DNA of 64,000 bases from Psychrobacillus sp. OK032 (GCF_900111345.1 NZ_FOGY01000005.1:266141-330140), one strand, 5' to 3'. Positions 26,174 through 34,363 are shown, counted from the stretch's first letter. Numbers and translations are program-made. The notes: generated from the letters alone by a model not told the origin.

Positions 26174-27912
26174 GACGACACCCCCTCAAGCTGTTGACGA
26201 TCGTATTGCTCTTTGTACCATCCATTTTGTAGAAGAAGTTCTTCATGTGTGCCTTCTTCTACAATTAGTCCTTCATCTAGTACGATAATATGGTCTGCAT
26301 GCTGAATACCAGATAATCGATGCGTCGTAATAATTGTTGTCTTCCCACTACGTTCTGTTTGAATATTTTCAATAATTTTCGCTTCTGTTTTTGCGTCAAC
26401 TGCCGAAAGCGAATCGTCTAATAATAGGATCTCTGGATTTTTAATAAGCGCCCGAGCAATGGACACACGCTGCTTTTGGCCGCCCGATAAAGAGACACCT
26501 TTTTCCCCTACTAGTGTTTCTAGTCCCATCGGTAAATTCATCCAGTCTTGTTGGAAGTGAGCTAATCGAATTGCTTCTTCTAACTCTTCTTCTGTTGCAT
26601 CCTCTTTTCCAAAAAGGATATTTTGACGAATCGTTCTCGAAAATAACACATGGTCTTGTGGAACATAGCCAATCCAATCTAAAACTTGATCTTTTGTTTG
26701 TTCAGAAACGGCTGTTTCTCCAATTGTTAATGATCCTATGCCTATCGGATATTCCTTTAATAATTGCTTTATAAAGGTCGTCTTCCCAGAACCCGTTTTT
26801 CCAACAATGCCCAGCGTTTGCCCTTTTTCTAGGTTTACTCGAATATTTTGCAAGTTTTTCACTTGTGACAGCGGGTATTGGAACCCAACTTCTTCAAATC
26901 CAATAGAGCTTGCGTCTTTTAACGCAATCGGATTCGTCGGATCTTTTACATCTTGTTCATAATCCAATGTTTCCTGCACACGATCTAAAGAAGCATTACC
27001 GCGTTGCATGACATTTATCAACTCACCGATTGCGAACATTGGCCATATTGCCATACCTAAGTAGACGTTAAAAGTGATCAAATTCCCTACTGTCATCTCG
27101 CCTTTTGATACTAAGTACGCACCATATCCTAAAGCAACTACATAACTAATGCCAGTACCTACTTTAGTAATAGGTCCGAAAAGTGCATCTATTCGTTCAA
27201 CGACCATATTTTTTTGAAACACATCTTCACTCATGTCCGCAAAGTTTTTTTCATCCGCACGCTCTTGCACATAAGCACGAATAACTCGAACACCTGCGAT
27301 GGATTCTAATACGCGATCGTTTAACTCGCCAAATGCATCTTGCGCGGTCATATATTTTTCATGAATGATTTTCCCTAAATATTGCATAATAAATGCCATA
27401 ATCGGTATAGGTATTAGTGCGAATAATGTAAGTTTCCATGAAATGATGAACCCCATTGCAAGTATTAACGCAGACATATACATCGTCGAATCGATTAGCG
27501 TCATAATTCCAAACCCTGCAGTTTGGGATACGGCATTTAAATCATTTGTTGCACGAGCCATTAAATCTCCCGTACGATTTTTTTCATAAAAAGTCGGTGT
27601 CATACTTAAAAATTTGCGATTCAACCTAGTACGTAAAATTCGTTCAATGGAAATCGATCCACCAAATAACTGATATTGCCATACAAAATTGAGTAGATAC
27701 ATCACAACGATAATTACTAAAAACAAGAAAAAATATTGCCATAATTGATTTGACGTCATTTCACCTAAAGTAATTGTATCAATTGCATTCCCAACCACCC
27801 AAGGAGGTAAAATTTCTACAACACTCGCAACTATAAGCAATCCTACCGCAACCGTATAACGCTTCCAGTTTTCTTGGAAAAACCATTTTAATTTAAATAA
27901 AACAGAAAACAT
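26170..27912 (-). CDS. bmrC: Multidrug ABC transporter, degenerate-site half BmrC (YheI)-like
   Basis: 580-residue half-transporter. Walker A GKTGSGKTT, signature LSGGQKQRVSIARAL, Walker B EILLLDDSLSAVD and switch segment TTHRLSGIQHAD. In Walker B the catalytic glutamate is replaced by aspartate (LLLDD), as in B. subtilis BmrC, where one of the two ATP sites is degenerate. First structural gene after the leader at 27.9-28.3 kb, and joined to bmrD by an ATGA-type overlap. GGGGGTAACG precedes its ATG. Confidence 0.9.
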   Translation of the reverse strand: MFSVLFKLKWFFQENWKRYTVAVGLLIVASVVEILPPWVVGNAIDTITLGEMTSNQLWQYFFLFLVIIVVMYLLNFVWQYQLFGGSISIERILRTRLNRKFLSMTPTFYEKNRTGDLMARATNDLNAVSQTAGFGIMTLIDSTMYMSALILAMGFIISWKLTLFALIPIPIMAFIMQYLGKIIHEKYMTAQDAFGELNDRVLESIAGVRVIRAYVQERADEKNFADMSEDVFQKNMVVERIDALFGPITKVGTGISYVVALGYGAYLVSKGEMTVGNLITFNVYLGMAIWPMFAIGELINVMQRGNASLDRVQETLDYEQDVKDPTNPIALKDASSIGFEEVGFQYPLSQVKNLQNIRVNLEKGQTLGIVGKTGSGKTTFIKQLLKEYPIGIGSLTIGETAVSEQTKDQVLDWIGYVPQDHVLFSRTIRQNILFGKEDATEEELEEAIRLAHFQQDWMNLPMGLETLVGEKGVSLSGGQKQRVSIARALIKNPEILLLDDSLSAVDAKTEAKIIENIQTERSGKTTIITTHRLSGIQHADHIIVLDEGLIVEEGTHEELLLQNGWYKEQYDRQQLEGVSS

Positions 27913-27955
27913 TCGTTACCCCCTCTTTTCTCAACATATCTGCTTAACCATTCGG

Positions 27956-28012
27956 CTATCCGCCTTCTAGAGATTCCTTTAATAAAATTTGCTTTGTCCG
28001 TTGAATAGTCAT
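27956..28012 (-). CDS. 18-residue ORF between attenuator and bmrC
   Basis: ATG at 28012 with AAAGGAG 7 bases upstream encodes MTIQRTKQILLKESLEGG and stops 44 bases before bmrC. It follows the intrinsic terminator, so it would be translated only from read-through mRNA. May be a second leader peptide or a real microprotein; no homologue recognised. Confidence 0.45.
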   Translation of the reverse strand: MTIQRTKQILLKESLEGG

Positions 28013-28060
28013 ATCCAACACTCCTTTCATTTTTACTAAAAAATGGAAATAAAAGAATAC

Positions 28061-28098
28061 AAAAAAGCACATTACCCATAATACGGCAATGTGCTTTA
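28061..28098 (-). terminator. Attenuator terminator of the bmr operon
   Basis: On the minus strand AAAGCACATT / AATGTGCTTT with T6 after it, lying between the leader peptide and bmrC. An upstream arm AATAGAC (28126-28132) can pair with GTCTATT (28101-28107), close enough to compete or stack. Matches leader-peptide attenuation known for B. subtilis bmrBCD. Confidence 0.75.
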
Positions 28099-28138
28099 AT
28101 AATAGACAGTATTATTCCTTTACACGTCTATTTATTAA

Positions 28139-28207
28139 TCATCTTTCGTCTAATGGTAGGTATGAACAAATTATTAAGTTTTTTAGGCTATCTTTTAAAC
28201 GAATCAT
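28139..28207 (-). CDS. Bmr leader peptide (BmrB-like)
   Basis: 22-residue ORF beginning MIRLKDSLKNLIICS and ending YLPLDER. GGAGG is 8 bases before this ATG (28207); an earlier ATG at 28214 is only 1 base from the site and would give an 8-residue peptide. It lies between a strong promoter and a terminator upstream of bmrC, so ribosome stalling by antibiotics could let transcription continue, as shown for bmrB in B. subtilis. The role is inferred from layout. Confidence 0.65.
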   Translation of the reverse strand: MIRLKDSLKNLIICSYLPLDER

Positions 28208-28245
28208 TTTTCATACCTCCATTTCCATTTATTTAGTGTCCCTTA

Positions 28246-28275
28246 ACATTAGCATACGGAAATTTCCGTTGTCAA
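28246..28275 (-). promoter_or_regulatory. Sigma-A promoter of the bmr operon
   Basis: TTGACA at 28270-28275 (minus strand), 18 bases, TAATGT at 28246-28251. The spacer contains the palindrome ACGGAAATTTCCGT, a possible operator. Confidence 0.7.
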
Positions 28276-28375
28276 TACTTTTTGAATAATCAAATACGTT
28301 TCACCCTTAAATGCTTCTGCTTCTCTTCGTTCAAAGCGGCAGGAACAGTGGTTTGTGAACCACTACTGAATAAAA

Positions 28376-29548
28376 TTAAACAATGTGCATGATTGCACCT
28401 AGGAGCACACTTATTAATACTACTTTTATCGGTGCCCATTTATACACGACTAATAACGTAAATGTAATTAATACAATAATAAAATCAGTCGTACTAGTTA
28501 CTGCACTCGTAAACACGGGATCATATAATGCCGCAAGAAGAATTCCCACTACAGCCGCATTGACCCCTTTTAAAGCGGCTTGAACTCCTTTTTTTGATCT
28601 AATAAAAGACCAAAACGGCAAAGTACCAATTACTAATAAAAAAGACGGCAAAAACATCGCAATGACCGCCACAATAGCACCAGGGATTCCTGCAGCCACT
28701 TGCCCCAAATAGCCTGCTAATGTAAATAAAGGCCCTGGAACTGCTTGAGCAGCTCCGTATCCAGCAAGGAAAACATCCGGAGCGATTTCCACTTCTCGCT
28801 CAAGCATTGGTAATACGACATGCCCACCCCCGAACACAATCGACCCAACTCTATAATACGTATCAAAAATAGAATAATAAACTGATTGGAAAAATGGTTT
28901 GAAAATTGGTAATAATATTAGTAGTCCTAGAAACAAAATCCAACTTATTATTCCTGTCTTTTTTCCAAAGGTGAGTGCTATATTAGGAGCAGGATTCACC
29001 GTTTCTTTTCTGTAAAATAGATAGCCAAAAACCCCTGCAACAACAATGATGCTAATTTGACCAATCGCAGTAGGAATAAGCATAGTTAAAATAGCACAAG
29101 CTACTGCAATAGAAATTCGCACCTTATCAGGCGCTAGCGATTTTTGCATACCAAGTAGTGCATGTGCAACAACTGCGACAGCAACAATCTTTAAACCTTG
29201 AATCCAGCCGCTATCAAATGACCCAGTAGTCGTAACTAAAGTTGCAAATAACATTAACAAAATTACGGAGGGTAGTGTGAAGCCGATCCAAGAAAGAATT
29301 CCACCTAATATACCTCCTCTTAACAAACCGATTGATATGCCAACTTGTGAAGATGCAGGACCAGGTAAGAATTGACAAAGTGCTACAATGTCCGCATACA
29401 TTTTGTCATCTAACCATTTTCTTTTTTGTACGTACTCTTCCCGAAAGTATCCTATATGTGCAGCCGGACCCCCAAAGGAAGTTAACCCTAATTTCGTAGA
29501 AGCCTTTATTATTTCAATATATTTGTTTTTCAAATGCAAGTCCTCCAA
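28376..29548 (-). CDS. chrA: Chromate transporter ChrA
   Basis: CHR-superfamily chromate exporter, long-chain type with two homologous halves. 390 residues. The family signature FGGPAAHIGYFREEYV lies near residue 22, CQFLPGPASSQVGISIGLLRGG near 57, and the matching second-half motif FGGGHVVLPMLEREV near 230, followed by AAQAVPGPLFTLAGYLG. About ten hydrophobic segments. Stands alone, with no chromate regulator next to it. Well supported. Confidence 0.93.
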   Translation of the reverse strand: MEDLHLKNKYIEIIKASTKLGLTSFGGPAAHIGYFREEYVQKRKWLDDKMYADIVALCQFLPGPASSQVGISIGLLRGGILGGILSWIGFTLPSVILLMLFATLVTTTGSFDSGWIQGLKIVAVAVVAHALLGMQKSLAPDKVRISIAVACAILTMLIPTAIGQISIIVVAGVFGYLFYRKETVNPAPNIALTFGKKTGIISWILFLGLLILLPIFKPFFQSVYYSIFDTYYRVGSIVFGGGHVVLPMLEREVEIAPDVFLAGYGAAQAVPGPLFTLAGYLGQVAAGIPGAIVAVIAMFLPSFLLVIGTLPFWSFIRSKKGVQAALKGVNAAVVGILLAALYDPVFTSAVTSTTDFIIVLITFTLLVVYKWAPIKVVLISVLLGAIMHIV

Positions 29549-29714
29549 TCTATATAGCTACTATTATCGCATTTTGGGGGATATTCGATTAATAAGTTTA
29601 TGTAAAATTACTATAGAAATTTGTTCTTAGCGAGAAGAAAGATTTGTATTTTCCTTTTATATATTTTATTATTAAACGTATAAACTATTTTTTAGAAAAC
29701 AGGAGGTGTATACT

Positions 29715-29750
29715 TTGTTCTACCCCTCATTTGGGTTAGGGATAAAGTAA
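29715..29750 (+). other. Possible upstream mini-ORF
   Basis: AGGAGGTG at 29701-29708 stands 7 bases before a TTG that opens an 11-codon frame (FYPSFGLGIK, stop 29748-29750), ending 4 bases before the TTG start of the CNNM gene in another frame. The CNNM gene itself has only weak AGGGAT upstream, so translational coupling is possible. Confidence 0.35.
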
Positions 29751-29754
29751 TTAT

Positions 29755-31095
29755 TTGGAAATAGCCATACGATTGACAGCATTTGCTGTCTTAATCGCAT
29801 TCACTGCATTTTTCGTTGCTAGTGAATTTGCAATTGTAAAAGTAAGAACGACAAGAATTGATCAGCTGATCGCTGAAGGAAACACTAGGGCAATAAATGC
29901 CAAAAAAGTCGTCTCTAATTTGGATGAATATTTATCTGCGTGTCAGCTCGGGATCACCATTACTGCCCTAGGTTTAGGGTGGCTTGGAGAACCGACAATA
30001 GAAGCGATATTACATCCAGTTTTCGAGTATTTTGTCCTACCGGAGAGTGTTACCTCCGTCCTTTCATTTATTATTGCATTTTCTCTTGTAACATTTATAC
30101 ATGTAGTTGTTGGGGAACTAACACCTAAAACAATGGCAATTCAAAAGTCGGAAGAAATTACATTGGCCGTTGCAAAACCGCTGATGATTTTTGACCGCCT
30201 AATGTACCCGGTTATTCACGGGATGAATGGGTCCGCGCGATTTTTAGCTACAAGAGTGTTTGGTTTAAAAGCCGTATCAGACTCGGAAGTGGCCCATTCA
30301 GAAGAAGAGCTTCGTATGATTCTTTCTGACAGCTTTAAAGGTGGAGAGATAAACCAAGCCGAATATAAATATGTAAATAAGATTTTTGAATTTGATGATC
30401 GTATTGCAAAAGAAATTATGGTTCCACGAACGGAAATTATTTCGATTGAAAAAGATTTAACACTAAACGAAGTATTTGAGTTAATAGGTGTGGAACAATA
30501 TACAAGATATCCTGTCACTGATGGTGACAAAGACCATATAATTGGACTTGTTAATATGAAAAACTTATTAACAGCCTATATTAAAGATCCTGCAAATGCA
30601 TCTACTCCAGTAATTGACTATATGCAGCCAATTATTCGGGTGATTGAAAATATGCCGATTGCTGATTTATTGCTTAAAATTCAAAGAGAACGTATTCATA
30701 TGGCCATCCTAATGGATGAATATGGCGGTACCTCTGGTCTTGTTACAATTGAAGATATCATTGAAGAAATCGTTGGTGATATTCGCGATGAATTTGACAC
30801 AGATGAACTTCCAGAAGTTCAAAAGATTGAAGAACATCATTTTATCATCGATGCAAAAATGTTAATTGAAAATGTCAATGAGCTCCTTGGCATTAATATC
30901 GATGAAGAAGATATCGATACAATTGGTGGTTGGTTCATGACAAAGAGCTTTGAAGCCGTTAAAGGTGAAAATATTGTCGAACAAGGATATGATTTCATGA
31001 TAAAAGATATTGATGGCCATCATATTCAATACTTGGAAATTATTAAAGCCACTCCATTAAATGATGATTTAGAAGAAATATCGGAAGAACAATAA
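29755..31095 (+). CDS. CNNM/CorC-type transporter with CBS domains (hemolysin family)
   Basis: 446 residues: an N-terminal DUF21 membrane domain (about 1-190, with FTAFFVASEFAIVKVR and LGLGWLGEPTIEAIL), two CBS repeats (VPRTEIISIEKDL..., DYMQPIIRVIENMP...) with MDEYGGTSGLVTIEDIIEEIVGDIRDEFD, and a CorC_HlyC transporter-associated domain at the C-terminus. Related to B. subtilis YhdP/MpfA magnesium efflux and YrkA/YugS proteins; the hemolysin label is historical. Starts with TTG. Ends in a terminator before the CDF gene. Confidence 0.9.
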   Translation: MEIAIRLTAFAVLIAFTAFFVASEFAIVKVRTTRIDQLIAEGNTRAINAKKVVSNLDEYLSACQLGITITALGLGWLGEPTIEAILHPVFEYFVLPESVTSVLSFIIAFSLVTFIHVVVGELTPKTMAIQKSEEITLAVAKPLMIFDRLMYPVIHGMNGSARFLATRVFGLKAVSDSEVAHSEEELRMILSDSFKGGEINQAEYKYVNKIFEFDDRIAKEIMVPRTEIISIEKDLTLNEVFELIGVEQYTRYPVTDGDKDHIIGLVNMKNLLTAYIKDPANASTPVIDYMQPIIRVIENMPIADLLLKIQRERIHMAILMDEYGGTSGLVTIEDIIEEIVGDIRDEFDTDELPEVQKIEEHHFIIDAKMLIENVNELLGINIDEEDIDTIGGWFMTKSFEAVKGENIVEQGYDFMIKDIDGHHIQYLEIIKATPLNDDLEEISEEQ

Positions 31096-31113
31096 AAAAT
31101 GATGCAATAATGT

Positions 31114-31144
31114 AAAACGACTCTCAAATTGAGGGTCGTTTTCG
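31114..31144 (+). terminator. Terminator after the CNNM gene
   Basis: AAAACGACTCTC-aaatt-GAGGGTCGTTTT. It covers the upstream start (31129) that an automatic caller might give to the next gene. Confidence 0.85.
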
Positions 31145-31176
31145 TATGCAATAAAATGTTGAAAAGAGGAAACACT

Positions 31177-32052
31177 TTGGAGCTATATACAAATTTACGT
31201 GAAGGGGAAAAAGGAGCTTGGATTAGTATTAGTATTTACTTACTGTTAAGTACTTTTAAACTTAGTGCGGGTTTTCTCGGTTCTTCTGAAGCGTTAAAAG
31301 CAGATGGATTAAATAACTTCACAGATATTATTGCATCTATTGCTATCCTAATCGGACTTCGAATTTCACAAAAACCACCAGATGATCATCATCAATATGG
31401 TCATTTACGTGCAGAAACTATTGCATCTTTAATTGCTGCTTTTATTATGGCGTCGATCGGAATTCAAGTAATTATTCAAGCGATACAACATATAACAAAT
31501 CCAGTACAACAAACCCCCTCTATTTTAACTGCAGTTGTTGGACTCATTAGTGCAATTGCCATGTATGTTGTGTATAAATACAACTTAAAATTAGCTACTC
31601 GTATTAATAGTGCAGCGTTAAAAGCAGCTGCATATGACAATCGTTCAGATGCATTAGTTAGTATAGGCGCAACAATCGGGATATTAGGATCGATTTTTGG
31701 TTTTCCTATTTTAGATGGTATTACTGCATTAATAGTAGGATTCATTATAATTTATACGGCTTATACTATTTTTCATGAAGCTGCTTATACATTATCGGAT
31801 GGATTCAATGTTGAAGAGGCGGAGGCATTATCTACTGTTGTAAACCGCGTACAAGGTGTAGAAACGTTAAAAGATTTTAAAGGTAGAATGCATGGTAATT
31901 TAATGTTTGTCGATTTAACTGTTACGGTAGATCCCAATCTTAACGTAATTGATAGTCACCGAATAACAGAAGAAATTGAGCAACGAATTATGAAAGTAAA
32001 GCCTTTTTCCGTAGTGCTCGTACATATTGAGCCTCATTTAGGGAAAGAGTGA
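31177..32052 (+). CDS. Cation diffusion facilitator family transporter
   Basis: Divalent-metal/proton antiporter (zinc, iron, manganese or cobalt exporter; the metal cannot be told). Start at the TTG 31177 with AGAGGA upstream, since the frame's earlier start lies inside a terminator. 291 residues with six hydrophobic segments. Metal-site motifs: ALKADGLNNFTDIIAS (D/N residues of helix 2), PDDHHQYGHLRAE, and AAYDNRSDALVSIGA (helix 5). A C-terminal cytosolic ferredoxin-like domain ends VVLVHIEPHLGKE. Confidence 0.9.
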   Translation: MELYTNLREGEKGAWISISIYLLLSTFKLSAGFLGSSEALKADGLNNFTDIIASIAILIGLRISQKPPDDHHQYGHLRAETIASLIAAFIMASIGIQVIIQAIQHITNPVQQTPSILTAVVGLISAIAMYVVYKYNLKLATRINSAALKAAAYDNRSDALVSIGATIGILGSIFGFPILDGITALIVGFIIIYTAYTIFHEAAYTLSDGFNVEEAEALSTVVNRVQGVETLKDFKGRMHGNLMFVDLTVTVDPNLNVIDSHRITEEIEQRIMKVKPFSVVLVHIEPHLGKE

Positions 32053-32059
32053 GTAATTG

Positions 32060-32112
32060 ATTGATCGATTTTCGGTCGTCATTGATCGATTATTGACTAT
32101 GATTGATCGATT
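32060..32112. repeat. Three-copy tandem repeat, 21-bp period (ATTGATCGATT)
   Basis: The 11-base core ATTGATCGATT occurs at 32060, 32081 and 32102, exactly 21 bases apart, with unlike 10-base spacers; a degenerate fourth (TTCGATTGATT) follows near 32126. It starts 8 bases after the CDF stop codon. Same period as the unrelated array at 17689-17742. Confidence 0.85.
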
Positions 32113-32269
32113 TTTCACCTTGAAGTTCGATTGATTCCTCATTTTTCACATTAAGAAAAGTGCTAGCACCGTCTAAGTACAAAACCTAATTGATCTTTTC
32201 CTCCAAAATATCTGAAACATTGGATATAGGGAATGGAAACTTATATACATTCTTATTCTTCAAGAAATG

Positions 32270-32372
32270 TGCAAACGCCTATGTCTGCCCCAGTCAGGCA
32301 CGCTCTTCTGCTACGAGCTGAATTGATACTGAGTAAAAAAGTTTATACTTTCTTATCTTTCTAAAAAGGAAG
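32270..32372. repeat. Dispersed repeat, short remnant (copy E)
   Basis: Contains AACGCCTATGTCTG, GAGCTGAATTGATAC and then TTTATACTTTCTTATCTTTCTAAAAAGGA in segments that closely match the right end of copy C at 38.84-38.90 kb. The middle of the element is missing. The rest of the gap 32053-32404 holds the 21-bp array and a terminator. Confidence 0.6.
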
Positions 32373-32402
32373 TTCGCAATAGCTTTGCGAACTTCCTTTT
32401 CC
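32364..32402. terminator. Bidirectional terminator after the response regulator
   Basis: AAAAGGAAGTTCGCA / TGCGAACTTCCTTTT, 15-base arms, directly after the minus-strand response-regulator stop. Confidence 0.85.
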
Positions 32403-32404
32403 CT

Positions 32405-33052
32405 TTATTGCCCACTTGGTTCTGTGAGTCCGTGTTTCACTGCATATAGCGCAGCTTGGGTTCGATCTTGGACTTGTAACTTAACGAATATATTCGATAT
32501 ATGCGTTTTCACTGTTTTTTCCGTTACAAATAAGGATGATGCTATTTCCCGATTGCTTTTTCCTTTTGTTAGCTCTGACAAAACATCCTGCTCTCTGGGA
32601 GTTAAAGGATGTTCCTCATGTGGCGAAAGGGGCAAGACTTCTACTTCTTTTTGAAGCTGAGAAGTGGCTTCTGGATGCAGTGTATTTTCTCCGCGCATTA
32701 ATTTGCGGATAGCTTCAGCCAAGTCATCAGGTTCTATATCTTTTAATTGGTATCCTGCAGCTCCAGCTTTCAAGGCTGGGATAACGTGATCTCTATCAGA
32801 AAAACTCGTAAGCATTAAAATTTGAATTTGTGGATATTTTGCTTTAATACGCTTTGTAGCTTGAATGCCATCCATTTCTGGCATCACAAGATCCATTAAT
32901 ACAATATCAGGCTTTAAAGTAGCAGTCAGTTCCACCGCTTCTTTACCATTCGAGGCCTCACCTACTATATCCATATCTTTTTGCGTTTTTAAAAAGAACA
33001 TTAAACCTCTTCTAACTACATGATGGTCGTCGGCGATTAATACTCGTATCAT
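32405..33052 (-). CDS. LuxR-family response regulator (AirR/YhcZ-like)
   Basis: 215 residues: receiver domain with acidic pair DDHH near residue 9, phospho-acceptor Asp in DIVLMDLVMPEMDG (about residue 55), TSFS and the conserved Lys in ALKAGAAGYQLKD; then a NarL/LuxR helix-turn-helix LTPREQDVLSELTKGKSNREIASSLFVTEKTVKTHISNIFVKL. Partner of the sensor kinase 11 bases upstream, in the kinase-then-regulator order. Related to B. subtilis YhcZ and S. aureus AirR; target genes unknown. Confidence 0.92.
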   Translation of the reverse strand: MIRVLIADDHHVVRRGLMFFLKTQKDMDIVGEASNGKEAVELTATLKPDIVLMDLVMPEMDGIQATKRIKAKYPQIQILMLTSFSDRDHVIPALKAGAAGYQLKDIEPDDLAEAIRKLMRGENTLHPEATSQLQKEVEVLPLSPHEEHPLTPREQDVLSELTKGKSNREIASSLFVTEKTVKTHISNIFVKLQVQDRTQAALYAVKHGLTEPSGQ

Positions 33053-33063
33053 TTCTATCCCCC

Positions 33064-34179
33064 CTAATACGGTAAACGGACTAATATCTCCGTTCCTTTA
33101 TCCCATTCGGTTACCCAATCTACTGTTCCACTAACTGAATATGCTCTATCTCTCATACTCTGCAAACCTAATGACCTGAGGCTGTTCAATTCATTCATAT
33201 GAAATCCACGTCCTTCATCTTTTATGACTAGCAATACGTCTGTCGAAGTAATGGTTAAATATAGCTCTGCTTGTAGGACGCCTGAATGCTTCCGTACATT
33301 ATTCATTGCTTCTTGCGCGATTCGGAACAAAGTTTCTTCAATTTTAACAGGTAAATTAATGACTCCTTTTACAGTCACATTCAGCGTTAGCCCTAATATA
33401 TCTCCATATCCTTTAAGACCCTCTATTATTCCATTCTCTAACCCTTTCGGACGAAGCTGCCATATAAGTGCTCTCATTTCAGTTAAAGCTTCTTGCGTTA
33501 AATATTGGATTTCTTTAAATGTGTCCTTTACGTCTTGTTGCTCCGTCATTTCTATACCGCCTCTTGCAGTTAATGTGACGGAAAATAGTAATTGATTGAC
33601 CGAATCATGTAAATCACGTGCGAGTCGATTTCTTTCCTGTACAAGTGCTACTTGCTGCTCTTGTTTCGTAAGTAAAATCCGCTTAATCGCGGATCCTATT
33701 TGAAAAGCAACAGACTCTAATAATGCAAGTTCTCCTTCTGAAAAACGAATCGTGTTTGGCGTTGCAACATTTAAGAGACCAAATCTCTCTTGTCCGGACT
33801 GCAAAGGAACTGTTGCATGATGTGTGATATTATTATAATCTTTGCTGCTACTCCTTCTAGAATGGACAATTCTTTTACACTCAATGATATTAGAAGCCTT
33901 GTCTAACTCGCTATTTTGAAATCTCGAAACACACCAGCAACCGCCTTTTTGCAAATGTCTACAATTATTTTGTTGTAATGCATTCGGCAAATTTTCATGG
34001 GCGATTAATTCTTGTTTTCCTTTTTCGTTGATAAAAAATATCCAACCGGTCTCGAATAACGTTCCTTCTAATAACTTTCGAAGTGCACCCTGAAGCATTT
34101 TCTCCATTTCGGTTTCTTCGTTTAGAAATTCTGCTATTTCTTTCAATAATTCAATATTTGAGAGTTCATTTAACTGCAT
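33064..34179 (-). CDS. GAF-domain sensor histidine kinase with Cys cluster (AirS/YhcY-like)
   Basis: 371 residues, no membrane segment, so cytosolic. An N-terminal GAF domain (about 10-170) holds four cysteines, C73-x7-C81-x-C83-x17-C101, close to the CX8CX1CX16C pattern of the [2Fe-2S]-binding oxygen sensor AirS of S. aureus. The HisKA_3 phospho-acceptor is in ERNRLARDLHDSVNQLLFS, and the ATPase domain has NVRKHSG and KDEGRGF. Forms a two-component pair with the downstream regulator. Redox sensing is inferred from the cysteines. Confidence 0.88.
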   Translation of the reverse strand: MQLNELSNIELLKEIAEFLNEETEMEKMLQGALRKLLEGTLFETGWIFFINEKGKQELIAHENLPNALQQNNCRHLQKGGCWCVSRFQNSELDKASNIIECKRIVHSRRSSSKDYNNITHHATVPLQSGQERFGLLNVATPNTIRFSEGELALLESVAFQIGSAIKRILLTKQEQQVALVQERNRLARDLHDSVNQLLFSVTLTARGGIEMTEQQDVKDTFKEIQYLTQEALTEMRALIWQLRPKGLENGIIEGLKGYGDILGLTLNVTVKGVINLPVKIEETLFRIAQEAMNNVRKHSGVLQAELYLTITSTDVLLVIKDEGRGFHMNELNSLRSLGLQSMRDRAYSVSGTVDWVTEWDKGTEILVRLPY

Positions 34180-34300
34180 GTAAACTCCTCCACCTTAGGT
34201 TCTCTTACTTTCCATCATATCATTTAATCGAACCTCACAGTATCTACATAGCTTCATACTTTTGACTGATAAATTTCCTTCCTCAGTATCAATACCAAAT

Positions 34301-34343
34301 AAAAACCAGCCCCTTTGCAATATCAAAGGACTGGTTTTTAATT
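34301..34343 (-). terminator. Terminator after fic
   Basis: AAAAACCAG-ccc-CTTTG / CAAAG-ga-CTGGTTTTT; on the minus strand followed by TTTTTATTTGG. Confidence 0.8.
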
Positions 34344-34363
34344 TGGATATATATTCGTGCTAT

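Noticed and set aside
26441..26774. ORFs on both strands across the bmrC ATPase domain
   Set aside because: Shadows of the conserved ABC motifs in other frames.
27888..28079. 63-residue minus-strand ORF in the bmr leader
   Set aside because: It starts inside the attenuator hairpin, has no ribosome site and overlaps bmrC's start; the 22- and 18-codon frames with ribosome sites fit better.
32710..34179. Possibility that the two-component system is LiaSR or DesKR
   Set aside because: The kinase has no membrane segments and has a GAF domain with cysteines, unlike LiaS or DesK.
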